From CAVZZV01 sp963779845 (lineage in GTDB: Bacteria; Bacteroidota; Bacteroidia; Bacteroidales; GCA-2748055): a DNA stretch of 64,000 bases. How positions within the stretch are numbered: the stretch's first letter is position 1; each line of letters starts with the position of its first letter. The DNA lies in contig CAVZZV010000005.1 of assembly GCA_963779845.1 (NCBI GenBank), positions 186,001 through 250,000 on the forward strand. The letters are read 5' to 3'. The notes under the pieces are model-generated. The model had not been told where the DNA came from, searched no databases, and saw only the letters and a program-made list of their open reading frames with translations. Shown piece after piece: positions 8,289 to 16,015 of the stretch. The position numbers and the translations under genes are program-made.

Positions 8289-9734
8289 TTAGCTCCAAAC
8301 TTCTGTTGTTCCTGCTTCAAAAAACTCGTCCGGGAAATTTACAAGATAGAGTTTTTCTGTGGCTCTGGTTAGCGCGGTATACATCCATCGGAGGTATTCA
8401 ATACCCATCATGTCCTCCCGAAAAAAACCAGGGTCCACAAAAACGGCTTTCCATTGACCCCCTTGGGCTTTATGACACGTAACAGCATAGGCAAATTTTA
8501 CCTGGAGTGCATTAAAATAGGGATCCTCCAGCACCTTTTTTATTTGTTTCTTCTTTGAAGTCTCATCTGGATAGTCTTCCATAACGCGATTAAAAAATTC
8601 CTTCTGCAAATTATAGGGAAGAGATGCAGAATCGAGGGACAAAACATCAGACATTAACCTGCGCTTCGAAGCTCAATTCCTTATAATCTAAAAAATTAAG
8701 CCATACATCAACAAAATGGGCATTATAAAGATCGTGATGTTTCGTTACCCGTTCGAGCTTTAGTATATCGCCATTCGCAATGAAGTCGATGTCACCAGCC
8801 TCTTTGCCCCAGAAATAGTTATTTTTAACCACCATTAAAAGGTCTCCCTGGGAAATTTCTTCTTCCCGCCACAGGATTTGATTACGGATTCCTGTATTAT
8901 ATCTGTTTGCCTGTTTATTGGAACGGCAAATAACTATTGTTTCCGCTTCTCCGTATTTGGAATAACAGTTTTCAATTTCCTGCAGGCATTCTGCCCCTCC
9001 AATTCTAATGATATCCGTAAATTTCCTCATCATAAACCGGGGGGGCAACTTCTGCCCTGTTTTCTTTTCAATATTTTCACGGATTAGTGTAGCATTCGCC
9101 AGAATTCCGGATCCCTGGCTTGCCGGACAACATCGCGTAAAAAAAATTCCTGTACTGTAAGCCCCAAATTTTCAAGGTATTCTTTATCGAGTGCCGGACT
9201 TTCTTCAAGGCCTACAGGTGGCAATTGGGCAAGATCGCCAATCAGGATCAGGCGGCATCCTTGTCCTGAGTGCACATAATTTTCAAGATCAGCGAGAAGA
9301 TTTCCTGAACCAAAAAATGCATTATCCGGGTTTTTCCCTCCGATCATCGAAGCTTCATCTACAATAAAAAAAGTGTCTTTATGAAGGTTTCTGTCGGGGA
9401 CAAAATTCCCCAGACCGTCACTCCCCGATTTTTGACGATAGATTTTTTTATGAATTGTCCAGGATGGATGCGTGGTATAGGAGGAAAGGACCTTAGCCGC
9501 CCTACCTGTCGGGGCAAGCAAAACCGACTTTAACGACATGGATGCCAATGTCCGCACAAGTGCATTGACAATAGTGGTTTTCCCCGTACCGGCATAACCT
9601 TTTATAAGGAAAATCTCCTTTTCCTTGGGTGAATTAAAAAAAATGGAAATCTTTTGCAATAAGAGTGATTGACCTTCAGTTGGTTCGAATTCCAGATTTG
9701 CAATAAGCTGGTTGTATATATAATCGTTAAGCAT
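8289..9734 (-). pseudogene. RecD-like DNA helicase (exodeoxyribonuclease V alpha type), two frameshifts
   Basis: The gene starts at 9734 and ends at 8289, but its reading frame is broken twice. The first part has Walker A GYAGTGKTT (residues 46-54), Walker B FIVDEAS (about 123-129) and GDLAQLPPVG. At about 9110 a base appears to be missing (GATCC where GATTCC would restore the frame), and the frame resumes as SGILANATLIREN. At about 8652 an extra A (GTTAATG) shifts it again. The last part carries the C-terminal helicase motifs VTCHKAQGGQW and MYTALTRATEKLYL. All conserved motifs survive, so sequence error is as likely as true inactivation. Intact relatives of about 470 residues occur beside DUF3822 and rsmD in Bacteroidota. 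Confidence 0.82.
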
Positions 9735-9775
9735 TTGGGCAGATTTTTACAGCCGAATAAAGTTGATCAGGAAAG

Positions 9776-9783
9776 CAAATATA
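9776..9783 (-). promoter_or_regulatory. Possible -7 element of the helicase gene
   Basis: The minus strand reads TATATTTG, an exact TAnnTTTG, 42 bases before the helicase ATG at 9734. No clear -33 element is present at the right distance. Confidence 0.35.
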
Positions 9784-10002
9784 AGGTAAAAATGTCCTAT
9801 TTTAGCCTTTAAGGAAGTTGTCTAACAGAGAGGAATCGGTGAACATCTGATATAAAAGATTTGTACCTGCCGTACATTTTGAAAATACCGACTATACAGA
9901 CCAAATGAATTCATGTTCTATAATAATATTCAGACTATGCACCAAATGAGTGTATATGACCTGATCCACTAATTTTATTTCATAAATTATTTATTATAAA
10001 GG
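9784..10002. other. Intergenic stretch without recognisable features
   Basis: AT-rich spacer between two divergent genes. The only structure seen is an imperfect direct repeat, GACTATACAGACCAAATGA near 9890 and GACTATGCACCAAATGA near 9931, of unknown meaning. Confidence 0.4.
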
Positions 10003-10003
10003 G

Positions 10004-10030
10004 TTGCATTTGTTTTTTTTCTTAAATTTG
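10004..10030 (+). promoter_or_regulatory. Promoter of the 10063 gene cluster
   Basis: TAAATTTG at 10023-10030 matches the -7 consensus. The nearest TTG (10004-10006) lies 16 bases upstream, shorter than the usual 19, so the -33 assignment is uncertain. Confidence 0.4.
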
Positions 10031-10062
10031 TCATCAAACAATAACACCAATAACTAAAAATA

Positions 10063-10703
10063 ATGAGAACTGTAATTCAAATTATTCTTGCCATTGGAAT
10101 TATAATCCTTGGTTATTTTTTAATAGAAAGCATAATGACCCCTATCCGTTTTAATAAACTTAAGGATACCAGGGAACAAGCCGCTATCCATCGATTAATT
10201 GAAATCCGTGAAGCACAGAAGGCATACAAAGATATAAAACAAAACTATACCGCGTAGTTTCGACACTCTCATCAATTTTCTGAACAACGATTCTTTTGCT
10301 GTGACAAAGGCTATTGGTACCATCCCAGAAGAACTGATTGATTCGGTCGGAATAAAAAAAGCCCGTGAAATTGCTTTGAAAAGAGGGACAGATTAAACGG
10401 GAAATAACAAAAGTTCCCGTTAAGGATTCCATCCTGGGAGTAACGTTATATAACGGATAGCTTGCAATATATTCCCTATACTAATAAGCAAAAATTCCAG
10501 ATGGTAGCCGGAGAAACGAGTCACACCATCAGGCCTTACAGTAAAAGTGGTCGAAGTTAAGGTTCCCTATGATGTACTTCTTAAATGGACTGGACAAGCA
10601 ACTCAGCGTGAACTATGCGGATGAAAGAAAAACCATTACGAATTATCCCGGGCTAAAATTTGGCTCATTAACCGAAGGGACACTTACCGGAAACTGGGAA
10701 TAA
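10063..10703 (+). pseudogene. Conserved Bacteroidota hypothetical protein with N-terminal anchor, about five frameshifts
   Basis: The first 64 codons are intact (MRTVIQIILAIGIIILGYF, a membrane anchor, then a charged helix ending IREAQKAYKDI). After the stop near 10255 the protein continues in other frames. FDTLINFLNNDSFAVTKAIG runs from about 10258, REITKVPVKDSILGVTLYNG from about 10396, DSLQYIPYTNKQKFQMV from about 10455, VPYDVLLNGLDKQLSVNYA from about 10563, and GSLTEGTLTGNWE ends at 10703. The joined peptide matches a conserved protein of about 210-230 residues that I recognise from Bacteroidales but cannot assign a function. At least four or five one-base or few-base indels are needed to join it. 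Peptide conservation between the breaks points to low-quality consensus rather than old decay. Confidence 0.7.
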
Positions 10704-10713
10704 CAATGTTCGG

Positions 10714-11489
10714 ATGAACGATTTCGTATACGTTTCAGACAAGTACAATATTCAACATGCGAAAATTACAGAGTATCCATCCAGATCAATCCGGATGGAT
10801 TTTCTTTTCTTATTACCGATGAAAATGTAGGATATTGTAAACTCAACCATAAAGCCACCGGTTCCTATCCGGCACTTACCTCGAATTAAAGAGAATATCG
10901 ATCTGCTTCACCTTACCGGAATGAATTTTAACAATTTGACCTTTTCGTGAATACTCACAGGATGAGTCCTGGTGCCTCAAAATCTCATATTCTGCAAAGC
11001 CTCAATCCATTTCGTTTCGATTAAACCATCCGGACTTGAAGACAGAAAAATATTCAATGAAGATCATTCCGGAATTCAAAGTAAATATTACACTACGCGA
11101 TTTCTCCTGAGCTCTTAAAGATAATCGGGCTTTTTAAAAATCATCCCTCCATCAGTCATTCAGTTCTCCCTTATTTATCCTACCTTAAGAGCGAAATTTC
11201 CCGATCCCGACGGACCTATTCATGCATATGGCAGGAAGGTTGATTTCACTTACTCAATATAATCAGAGGGCTTACAATACCACAATATCATTCCCTTTCT
11301 TGGTGAAATCGATATCATTTATCATACCCTTAATGCTTGTAGACAATTCGGAAAGACAAATCCTGCAACAGATATATCTATCCGGAACATAGCAGAAAAC
11401 AGTCCAATCTATGAATCACTTAACAGATTCATCCCCAGGCCTAGTTTCCACTGCAAAATGAGTTCCCATTTGAACTTGCATGGGACTAA
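10714..11489 (+). pseudogene. DUF3822 family protein, multiple frameshifts
   Basis: An ATG at 10714 begins MNDFVYVSDKYNIQ, and the frame breaks near 10765. The other frames give YRVSIQINPDGFSFLITDEN, then DPDGPIHAYGRKVDF, FLGEIDIIYHTLNACRQFG and finally EFPFELAWD with the stop at 11487-11489. These pieces, in this order, match DUF3822, a Bacteroidota family of about 260-280 residues with a distant actin-like ATPase fold that usually sits directly before rsmD, as here. Its function is unknown. Several indels are required, including near 10765, 10880 and 11240. The next gene starts at the base after the stop. Confidence 0.65.
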
Positions 11490-12066
11490 ATGAAAACTAT
11501 TTTACCAATCTCCTGCAGCCTCAAATTGCGTATAATTTCAGGAAAATATAGCGGAAGACAAATCTATCCTCCAAAAAATTTCAGGGCACGCCCAACAACA
11601 GATTTTGCAAGTGAGGGCCTTTTCAACGTCCTCAGCAACCATTTCGATTTTAATGAAATACAAGTACTTGATCTTTTCTCCGGTACCGGCAGCATTGGTT
11701 TTGAATTTGCTTCACGAGGGGCAATAATCGGGTTGAAATGGTAGAAAGAAATATCATTCACGCTGAATTTATATAAAAACACCATTAAACTTTTGGAGCT
11801 GAAAAAACCAGAGCAATAAAATCTGATGCCATGCATTATGTCAAAGAATCAAATTTAAGTTTTGATATAATTTTCGCTGATCCGCCTTATGACATGAAAG
11901 GGATAGAAACAATACCGAAGCCATATTTTCAATAGGATATTCTTTTACCCGAGCGGATGGCTCATCCTGGAGCACTCTGCCGAAAATTGATTTTTCCCAA
12001 TGATTCCATATTATATCAGCTTGAAAAAATACGGAAGTGTGCATTTTAGTTTTTTTGAACAAATAA
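11490..12066 (+). pseudogene. rsmD: 16S rRNA (guanine(966)-N(2))-methyltransferase RsmD, multiple frameshifts
   Basis: RsmD methylates G966 of 16S rRNA using S-adenosylmethionine. The N-terminal piece is clear: RIISGKYSGRQIYPPKNFRARPT (the conserved start), then VLDLFSGTGSIGFEFASRGA, the SAM-binding motif. The family usually begins at the residue before RIISG, here a TTG at 11526, although an in-frame ATG occurs at 11490. The frame breaks near 11730 and continues as VEMVERNIIHAEF, then DAMHYVKESNLSFDIIFADPPYD with the catalytic DPPY motif, GWLILEHSAE and YGSVHFSFFEQ. At least four indels are needed. As rsmD is normally retained, sequencing or assembly error is a strong alternative to a real pseudogene. 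The exact end is uncertain. Confidence 0.75.
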
Positions 12067-12110
12067 ACCGACTAAATAAGCGAAATAATCAAAAATTTTT
12101 CGTAAATTGT

Positions 12111-12140
12111 TTTGCGATTATAAAAATTCTACTACTTTTG
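12111..12140 (+). promoter_or_regulatory. Promoter of tRNA-Asp
   Basis: TTTG at 12111-12114, 18 bases, then TACTTTTG at 12133-12140 (exact TAnnTTTG), 24 bases before the mature tRNA 5' end. Confidence 0.65.
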
Positions 12141-12164
12141 CATGGCATTAAAAATTAAAGACCT

Positions 12165-12238
12165 GGTGCGGTAGTTCAGTTGGTTAGAATATCGGCCTGT
12201 CACGCCGAGGGTCGCGGGTTCGAGTCCCGTCCGCACCG
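12165..12238 (+). tRNA. tRNA-Asp (GTC)
   Basis: A 74-base cloverleaf. The acceptor stem GGTGCGG pairs with CCGCACC (12231-12237), the anticodon stem TCGGC pairs with GCCGA around the loop CTGTCAC with anticodon GTC, and the T arm is GCGGG-TTCGAGT-CCCGT. The discriminator is G, as expected for Asp. The 3' CCA is not encoded. A perfect terminator hairpin follows 13 bases later. Confidence 0.97.
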
Positions 12239-12251
12239 CTCTTAACATCCC

Positions 12252-12278
12252 AAAACCCCTTGATAATCAAGGGGTTTT
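12252..12278 (+). terminator. Intrinsic terminator after tRNA-Asp
   Basis: A perfect inverted repeat with 13-base arms around a single A (AAAACCCCTTGAT and ATCAAGGGGTTTT), ending in a T run. A near copy of its core lies at 15485-15505. Confidence 0.8.
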
Positions 12279-12300
12279 GTCTTTCCTGCCTCAAAAATGC

Positions 12301-12320
12301 GCCACAAAATCTGCCACAAA
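12301..12320. repeat. Direct repeat GCCACAAA x2 beside tRNA-Asp
   Basis: GCCACAAA occurs at 12301-12308 and 12313-12320, a 12-base period, just after the tRNA terminator. Paired short direct repeats downstream of a tRNA resemble integrase arm-type sites of integrated elements. No integrase gene was found here, so this is suggestive only. A similar pair follows tRNA-Met at 58145. Confidence 0.35.
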
Positions 12321-12494
12321 CTTTTCATTCAATCATCAGCAATAAAGATGATGGGATTCATTAAAAAATCATTGCGGTATAAGACATGCTATACGCGTAA
12401 TACCCTTGCAAAAGCTAATGAACTTCGTAACTGGCGGATATATGCCGATTTTGCCCGAGTGTTTGTAGATATTGCCCGTAAGTTTTTCTTTGTT

Positions 12495-12635
12495 TATACC
12501 TTATAGGGTATAATTTAGTTGTTGCTAATCGTAATTATACCCGTTAAGGTATAATTTATTTTATCAATCATAATTTTATACCCGTTAAGGTATAATTATT
12601 GAAATAATCATTATCTTTATACCCGAAATGGTATA
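12495..12635. promoter_or_regulatory. Array of four HipB-type operators, 41-bp period
   Basis: Four 18-bp palindromes TATACC-N6-GGTATA lie at 12495-12512, 12536-12553, 12577-12594 and 12618-12635. The starts are exactly 41 bases apart each time, about four helical turns, so all sites face nearly the same side of the DNA. The spacers are not conserved apart from AT richness; sites 2 and 3 share the inner CGTTAA. The E. coli HipB operator TATCC-N8-GGATA has the same overall length and style. The last site ends 19 bases before the hipB ATG. Cooperative autorepression by HipB-HipT complexes is the likely role. Confidence 0.85.
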
Positions 12636-12654
12636 AAAAAAGGAAAAAGCAAAA

Positions 12655-12861
12655 ATGACTTTATCGGAATTTCTAAAAGACAAAAGAAAGAAGCTGAACC
12701 TTACTCAACAGCAGTTGGCTCACAAAGCAGGTGTAGGACTCCGCTTTATTCGTGATCTTGAACAAGGAAAAACTACACTTAGAATGGATAAAGTAAATCA
12801 AGTACTAAAACTTTTTGGGCAAGAACTGGGTCCACAACCTATTAACCGTGTTAACTTATAA
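12655..12861 (+). CDS. hipB: HipB-type helix-turn-helix antitoxin/repressor
   Basis: A 68-residue XRE-family protein that consists almost entirely of the HTH domain: LTQQQLAHKAGVGLRFIRDLEQGK (about residues 16-39), where QQQLAHKAG is the first helix pair and LRFIRDLEQG the recognition region. It lacks any long C-terminal extension. It precedes hipS by four bases and lies just downstream of four palindromic sites, which it very probably binds. In HipBST systems HipB is the DNA-binding subunit that strengthens neutralisation rather than being the main antitoxin. AAAGGAAA about 12 bases upstream is a plausible ribosome-binding region. Confidence 0.9.
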   Translation: MTLSEFLKDKRKKLNLTQQQLAHKAGVGLRFIRDLEQGKTTLRMDKVNQVLKLFGQELGPQPINRVNL

Positions 12862-12865
12862 TTAA

Positions 12866-13186
12866 ATGAGAAAAGCAAAAATATACATGCAAAAAGAACT
12901 GGCCGGTTATTTAACCGAAACCGAGGATGGTTATTCATTTTTATATGACACAAACTATTTGGAAGGTGAAACAGCTAAACCAGTTAGCCTGACACTTCCT
13001 TTACAAAGTAATCCTCATTTAAATAAGGTTATGTTCCCATTTTTTGATGGTTTAATCCCGGAAGGTTGGTTACTTGAAATAGCCGAAAATAATTGGAAAC
13101 TTAGTGAAAGGGATAGAATGGGTTTATTATTAGTTTGTTGCAAAGACTGCATTGGCGCAGTAAGTGTTGAGAATGATAATACTTAA
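12866..13186 (+). CDS. hipS: HipS-like protein (free HipA N-terminal subdomain)
   Basis: A 106-residue protein corresponding to the N-subdomain 1 of HipA kinases: it opens with AKIYMQKELAGYLTE, contains PVSLTLPLQ and FFDGLIPEGWLLE, and ends with the CKDCIGAVSV segment that closes this subdomain. It has no kinase motifs. In the tripartite HipBST system of E. coli O127 the separately encoded HipS is the actual antitoxin of HipT. The gene here is intact, lies between hipB (4 bases away) and hipT (9 bases away), and is the expected size, so it is not a fragment of a broken hipA. The function is inferred from that family. Confidence 0.87.
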   Translation: MRKAKIYMQKELAGYLTETEDGYSFLYDTNYLEGETAKPVSLTLPLQSNPHLNKVMFPFFDGLIPEGWLLEIAENNWKLSERDRMGLLLVCCKDCIGAVSVENDNT

Positions 13187-13195
13187 AAACCAAAT

Positions 13196-14149
13196 ATGAA
13201 AAGATGCTTATATTGTTATGATAAATTGGTAGATGAATCTCTTGATTTTCATACGGGTTGTGGTAAGAAAATATTTGGGACGACTGAACCTCCAATTATT
13301 CCTTATTCAGAAGATCAAATGCTACAATTGGCAGAACAAGTTATCAAATCGCAATCAACGATAACTGGGGTGCAGGCTAAGCTATCATTAAATATTGAAA
13401 AAGGCCCAAAGAATAGCGAACCACAGAGATTTACAATTGTTGGACTTTGGGGAGGATATATTTTAAAACCGTCTACAAAGAAATATAAGTTTCTGCCCGA
13501 AGTAGAAGACCTCACAATGCATCTAGCTCAAATTGTGGGTATTGAAGTAGTTCCACATTCATTAATAAGGTTGAGTTCAGGCAAACTTGCTTACATAACT
13601 AAACGAATTGACCGGATAGGTAGTTTCAAAGTTCATATGGAAGATATGTGTCAGTTAACTGAAAAATTAACTGAGCAAAAATATAATGGTTCATATGAAC
13701 AAATTGCTAAAGCAATTATCAAATATTCGACAAATCCAGGGTTAGATGTAACAATATTCTACGAACAAGTACTTTTTTCTTTCCTTACTGGAAACGCTGA
13801 CATGCATTTAAAGAATTTTTCATTGTTTGACCATCCTGAAATGGGTTATATACTATGCCCAGCTTATGACATGGTTGCCTCTAATTTAATAGTCGAGGGA
13901 GATAATGAAGAATTAGCACTGAACTTAAATGGGAAAAAGAGAAAAATAAAAAAAAGAGATTTTATTGAGGCCATAAGCAAATCGAATGTTGATAAAAAAG
14001 CCGTAGAAAATATGTTCCAGAGGTTTAATTCCTCGATGGATAATTGGCACAAATTTATCGATATAAGTTTTCTCCCGGATGAAATGAAAAAAGAGTACCA
14101 TGATCTTATTGTGAAAAGAGCAGGTCAGATTTTTGAGCCGACAGATTAA
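13196..14149 (+). CDS. hipT: HipT-like serine/threonine kinase toxin (HipA domain)
   Basis: A 317-residue kinase. The N-terminus has a zinc-finger-like pattern C4-x2-C7 ... H19-x2-C22, common in Bacteroidota homologues. The Gly-rich regulatory loop is SQSTITGVQAKLSL (about 52-65), where Ser54 to Thr57 occupy the place of the autophosphorylated Ser pair of E. coli HipT. ATP-binding Lys91 lies in YILKPSTKKY, the catalytic loop is GNADMHLKN with Asp202 and Asn207, and the metal-binding Asp225 is in PAYDMVASN. All key residues are present, so an active toxin kinase is expected. E. coli HipT phosphorylates tryptophanyl-tRNA synthetase; the target here is unknown. Confidence 0.9.
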   Translation: MKRCLYCYDKLVDESLDFHTGCGKKIFGTTEPPIIPYSEDQMLQLAEQVIKSQSTITGVQAKLSLNIEKGPKNSEPQRFTIVGLWGGYILKPSTKKYKFLPEVEDLTMHLAQIVGIEVVPHSLIRLSSGKLAYITKRIDRIGSFKVHMEDMCQLTEKLTEQKYNGSYEQIAKAIIKYSTNPGLDVTIFYEQVLFSFLTGNADMHLKNFSLFDHPEMGYILCPAYDMVASNLIVEGDNEELALNLNGKKRKIKKRDFIEAISKSNVDKKAVENMFQRFNSSMDNWHKFIDISFLPDEMKKEYHDLIVKRAGQIFEPTD

Positions 14150-14257
14150 CGGGAATTTGTTGAAAATTGTTAGCATAGAAAACGGCAATCAATATATCCA
14201 AATGTAAGATAGATAAAAAATTATTTGTCCATTAGATAGTATTCAGTTCAGAAATAA

Positions 14258-14449
14258 GAACCTCTTCAAAAACAGGATTATTTTGATTTAGCCTTATTAA
14301 CACCTGAAATAATAAAAGGAATATTTATACCTGAAGGAAATGAACAGAACAACTTTGAATTTAAATAACTGAAGATTAAATACATTGATAAATCAGAGTT
14401 TGTTGGATTTGTTTCTGAATATAAAATTTTTGAAAATGGAGGTAAATAA
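14258..14449 (+). pseudogene. C-terminal remnant of an unidentified gene with an in-frame stop
   Basis: One frame reads DYFDLALLTPEIIKGIF, then a TAA codon, then in the same frame KIKYIDKSEFVGFVSEYKI, ending FENGGK and a stop at 14449. The sense on both sides of the stop looks like one protein end, so this is probably a decayed gene. The family was not recognised. It lies between hipT and a small membrane protein gene in a segment rich in broken genes. Confidence 0.4.
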
Positions 14450-14888
14450 CCATAAAAATCATTGGATGAATAATATCAAAAGAATTATCATCCTTATTCT
14501 TGTTATCCTTACTTCTTTCCTTTCATTAACAGGCTTGTTAGGAGGAATTTCCCTTGTTGTAGAATTTAATGCTCCACCTGTGGAACAGTTGAGTGGATCA
14601 ATCTTCAAAGATTTTACCATACCCGGAATTGCTTTAATTTTTTTTGTTGGAGGCAGCGCCCTTTTATCGGCAATATTGCTTATCAGAAAAACCATGTTTT
14701 CACCTTTATTTTCGGTTTTAGCAGGTATTATTTTAATGTCTTTTGAATTTGTTGAAGTTCTGGTGATAGGATCACCTGAAGGGATAGCCAGAAATCTTCA
14801 GATATTCTATTTTGGAATCGGAATAATCATCAGTATTCTATCAATTAGCGTCTGGTTCATTGATTTGTGGATAGAGAAAGATTATTAA
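14436..14888 (+). CDS. Small integral membrane protein of unknown function
   Basis: About 150 residues with four hydrophobic segments: the first after a basic start (RIIILILVILTSFLSLTGLLGG), the second around GIALIFFVGGSALLSAILLI, the third around FSVLAGIILMSFEFVEVLVI and the fourth around FYFGIGIIISILSISVWFI. No motif suggests a function. The start is uncertain: ATGs at 14436 and 14466 are both possible, and the first lies inside the preceding gene remnant. It is part of the accessory segment between tRNA-Asp and the cyclophilin gene. Confidence 0.6.
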   Translation: MEVNNHKNHWMNNIKRIIILILVILTSFLSLTGLLGGISLVVEFNAPPVEQLSGSIFKDFTIPGIALIFFVGGSALLSAILLIRKTMFSPLFSVLAGIILMSFEFVEVLVIGSPEGIARNLQIFYFGIGIIISILSISVWFIDLWIEKDY

Positions 14889-14939
14889 TAAAATAGAAAT
14901 TAAAGATTTACTTACTAAAGTAACCCTGATAAACCATTT

Positions 14940-15430
14940 ATGAAAACACTAAAACTATCACTCTTATTTCTAATGATAATCGAAATAAATCATGCACAAC
15001 TCAGTGGGCGTCAGAGGTTTTCTTCGATAAACTGGAAATAAAAAATCTCATCTGGGATGACTACAAAGATGGAGTTACATTAGGGGGGTTTGGAATTCTC
15101 ACCACATCCCGGGAGATGGCAAAATTTGGTCAGTGTGTTCTTGATAGTGGCAGGTGGAAAGGAACTTCCATTGTAAGCAAAGAATGGATAAAACAGATGA
15201 CTACTGTGAGGATACAGGATATGTTTGGGTACCAGTTCGGCTATCTATGGTGGAAGGATGAAAAGAGAGGAATGACATTCATGAGTGGTCATGGCGGGCA
15301 GTATGTCTGTATTATACCCTCCAAAAACCTCATTATAGCTATGACAGCTGAAGTAAATACCCAGGGTGATTTTCAGTTTGGGAAAGAGGCTTTTAATTGG
15401 GTTGACAGAATTGTTACTATAACAGAATAA
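14940..15430 (+). pseudogene. Remnant of a serine hydrolase (class C beta-lactamase-like)
   Basis: The 5' part encodes a signal peptide (MKTLKLSLLFLMIIEINHAQ) that soon stops. From 15002 another frame continues WASEVFFDKLEIKNLIW and then LGGFGILTTSREMAKFGQ, WIKQMTTVRIQDMFGYQFGY and SGHGGQYVCIIPSKNL, the C-terminal third of beta-lactamase-family serine hydrolases, whose HGG motif replaces KTG. The SxxK and YxN catalytic region, roughly 200 residues, is missing between the two parts, and they are out of frame. This is a deletion-derived pseudogene, unlike the indel-only breaks at 8.3-12 kb. Confidence 0.75.
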
Positions 15431-15484
15431 TCTGCCAAAGAATTACCTTCAAAAGCCAACAAAAGAAGAGGCAGGAATTGGTTT

Positions 15485-15510
15485 ACCCCTTGATTATCAA
15501 TGGGTTTTTT
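15485..15510. terminator. Terminator between convergent genes, related to the tRNA-Asp terminator
   Basis: ACCCCTTGAT, T, ATCAATGGGT form a hairpin with one mismatch, followed by T6. The core is nearly identical to the tRNA-Asp terminator at 12252-12278. It separates the serine hydrolase remnant from the cyclophilin gene. Confidence 0.6.
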
Positions 15511-15526
15511 GTTTTCGCCCACTGAA

Positions 15527-15961
15527 CTATTCTACAATGGTGATTTTATTGATTTTATCCCCCGGGTGGATTTCATCAATTACTTCGAGTCCTTCAGTAA
15601 CTTTCCCAAAACAGGTGTGCTGCCGGTCTAGATGTTTAGTGTTCTGACGATTGTGGCAAATAAAAAATTGTGATCCTCCGGTATCCCTGCCGGCATGGGC
15701 CATTGAAAGTACTCCCCGGTCATGGTGTTGGTTGTCCCCGCCCAGTTCACATTTAATAGAATAACCCGGCCCTCCGGCACCCGTACCTTCGGGACAACCT
15801 CCCTGGATTACAAAATCGGGAATAACCCTGTGGAAAGTGAGTCCGTCATAAAAGCCTGACCCGGCCAGGTTGATAAAATTCTGTACTGTATTGGGAGCAT
15901 CTTCCGGGTAAAAATCAACTTTCATAACTCCTTTATCCGTGTGTATTTCGGCACTTTTCAT
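15527..15961 (-). CDS. Cyclophilin-type peptidyl-prolyl cis-trans isomerase
   Basis: A 144-residue single-domain cyclophilin without signal peptide, so cytosolic. It catalyses proline isomerisation. The active-site segments are FHRVIPDFVIQGG with catalytic Arg45, GGSQFFI, and HTCFGKVTEGLEVID. The position that is usually Trp in human CypA is His here, as in many bacterial cyclophilins, which predicts weak cyclosporin binding. The gene stands alone, converging on the serine hydrolase remnant, and is separated from the next minus-strand gene by about 50 bases. Confidence 0.94.
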   Translation of the reverse strand: MKSAEIHTDKGVMKVDFYPEDAPNTVQNFINLAGSGFYDGLTFHRVIPDFVIQGGCPEGTGAGGPGYSIKCELGGDNQHHDRGVLSMAHAGRDTGGSQFFICHNRQNTKHLDRQHTCFGKVTEGLEVIDEIHPGDKINKITIVE

Positions 15962-16015
15962 AGTATTATTTAAAAATTAAATGGTGGAAAAAAAGCAAAT
16001 ATAGAAATCAATCCT

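Noticed and set aside
8184..8372. A 62-codon plus-strand frame beginning MVLVNQRALVAMAIL
   Set aside because: It overlaps the 3' end of the helicase gene, has no family resemblance and no start signals; its hydrophobic start is probably chance.
9890..9950. Imperfect direct repeat GACTATACAGACCAAATGA / GACTATGCACCAAATGA
   Set aside because: Only two imperfect copies without association to a promoter; too weak to call a regulatory site.
12297..12506. A 69-codon frame between tRNA-Asp and the hipB operators
   Set aside because: It overlaps the direct repeat and the first operator, its composition is not protein-like, and no recombinase or other motif was found on either strand.
12866..14149. 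Reading hipS and hipT as one hipA gene broken by a frameshift
   Set aside because: Each has its own start and stop, hipT carries its own N-terminal Cys/His motif, and the sizes match separate HipS and HipT proteins.
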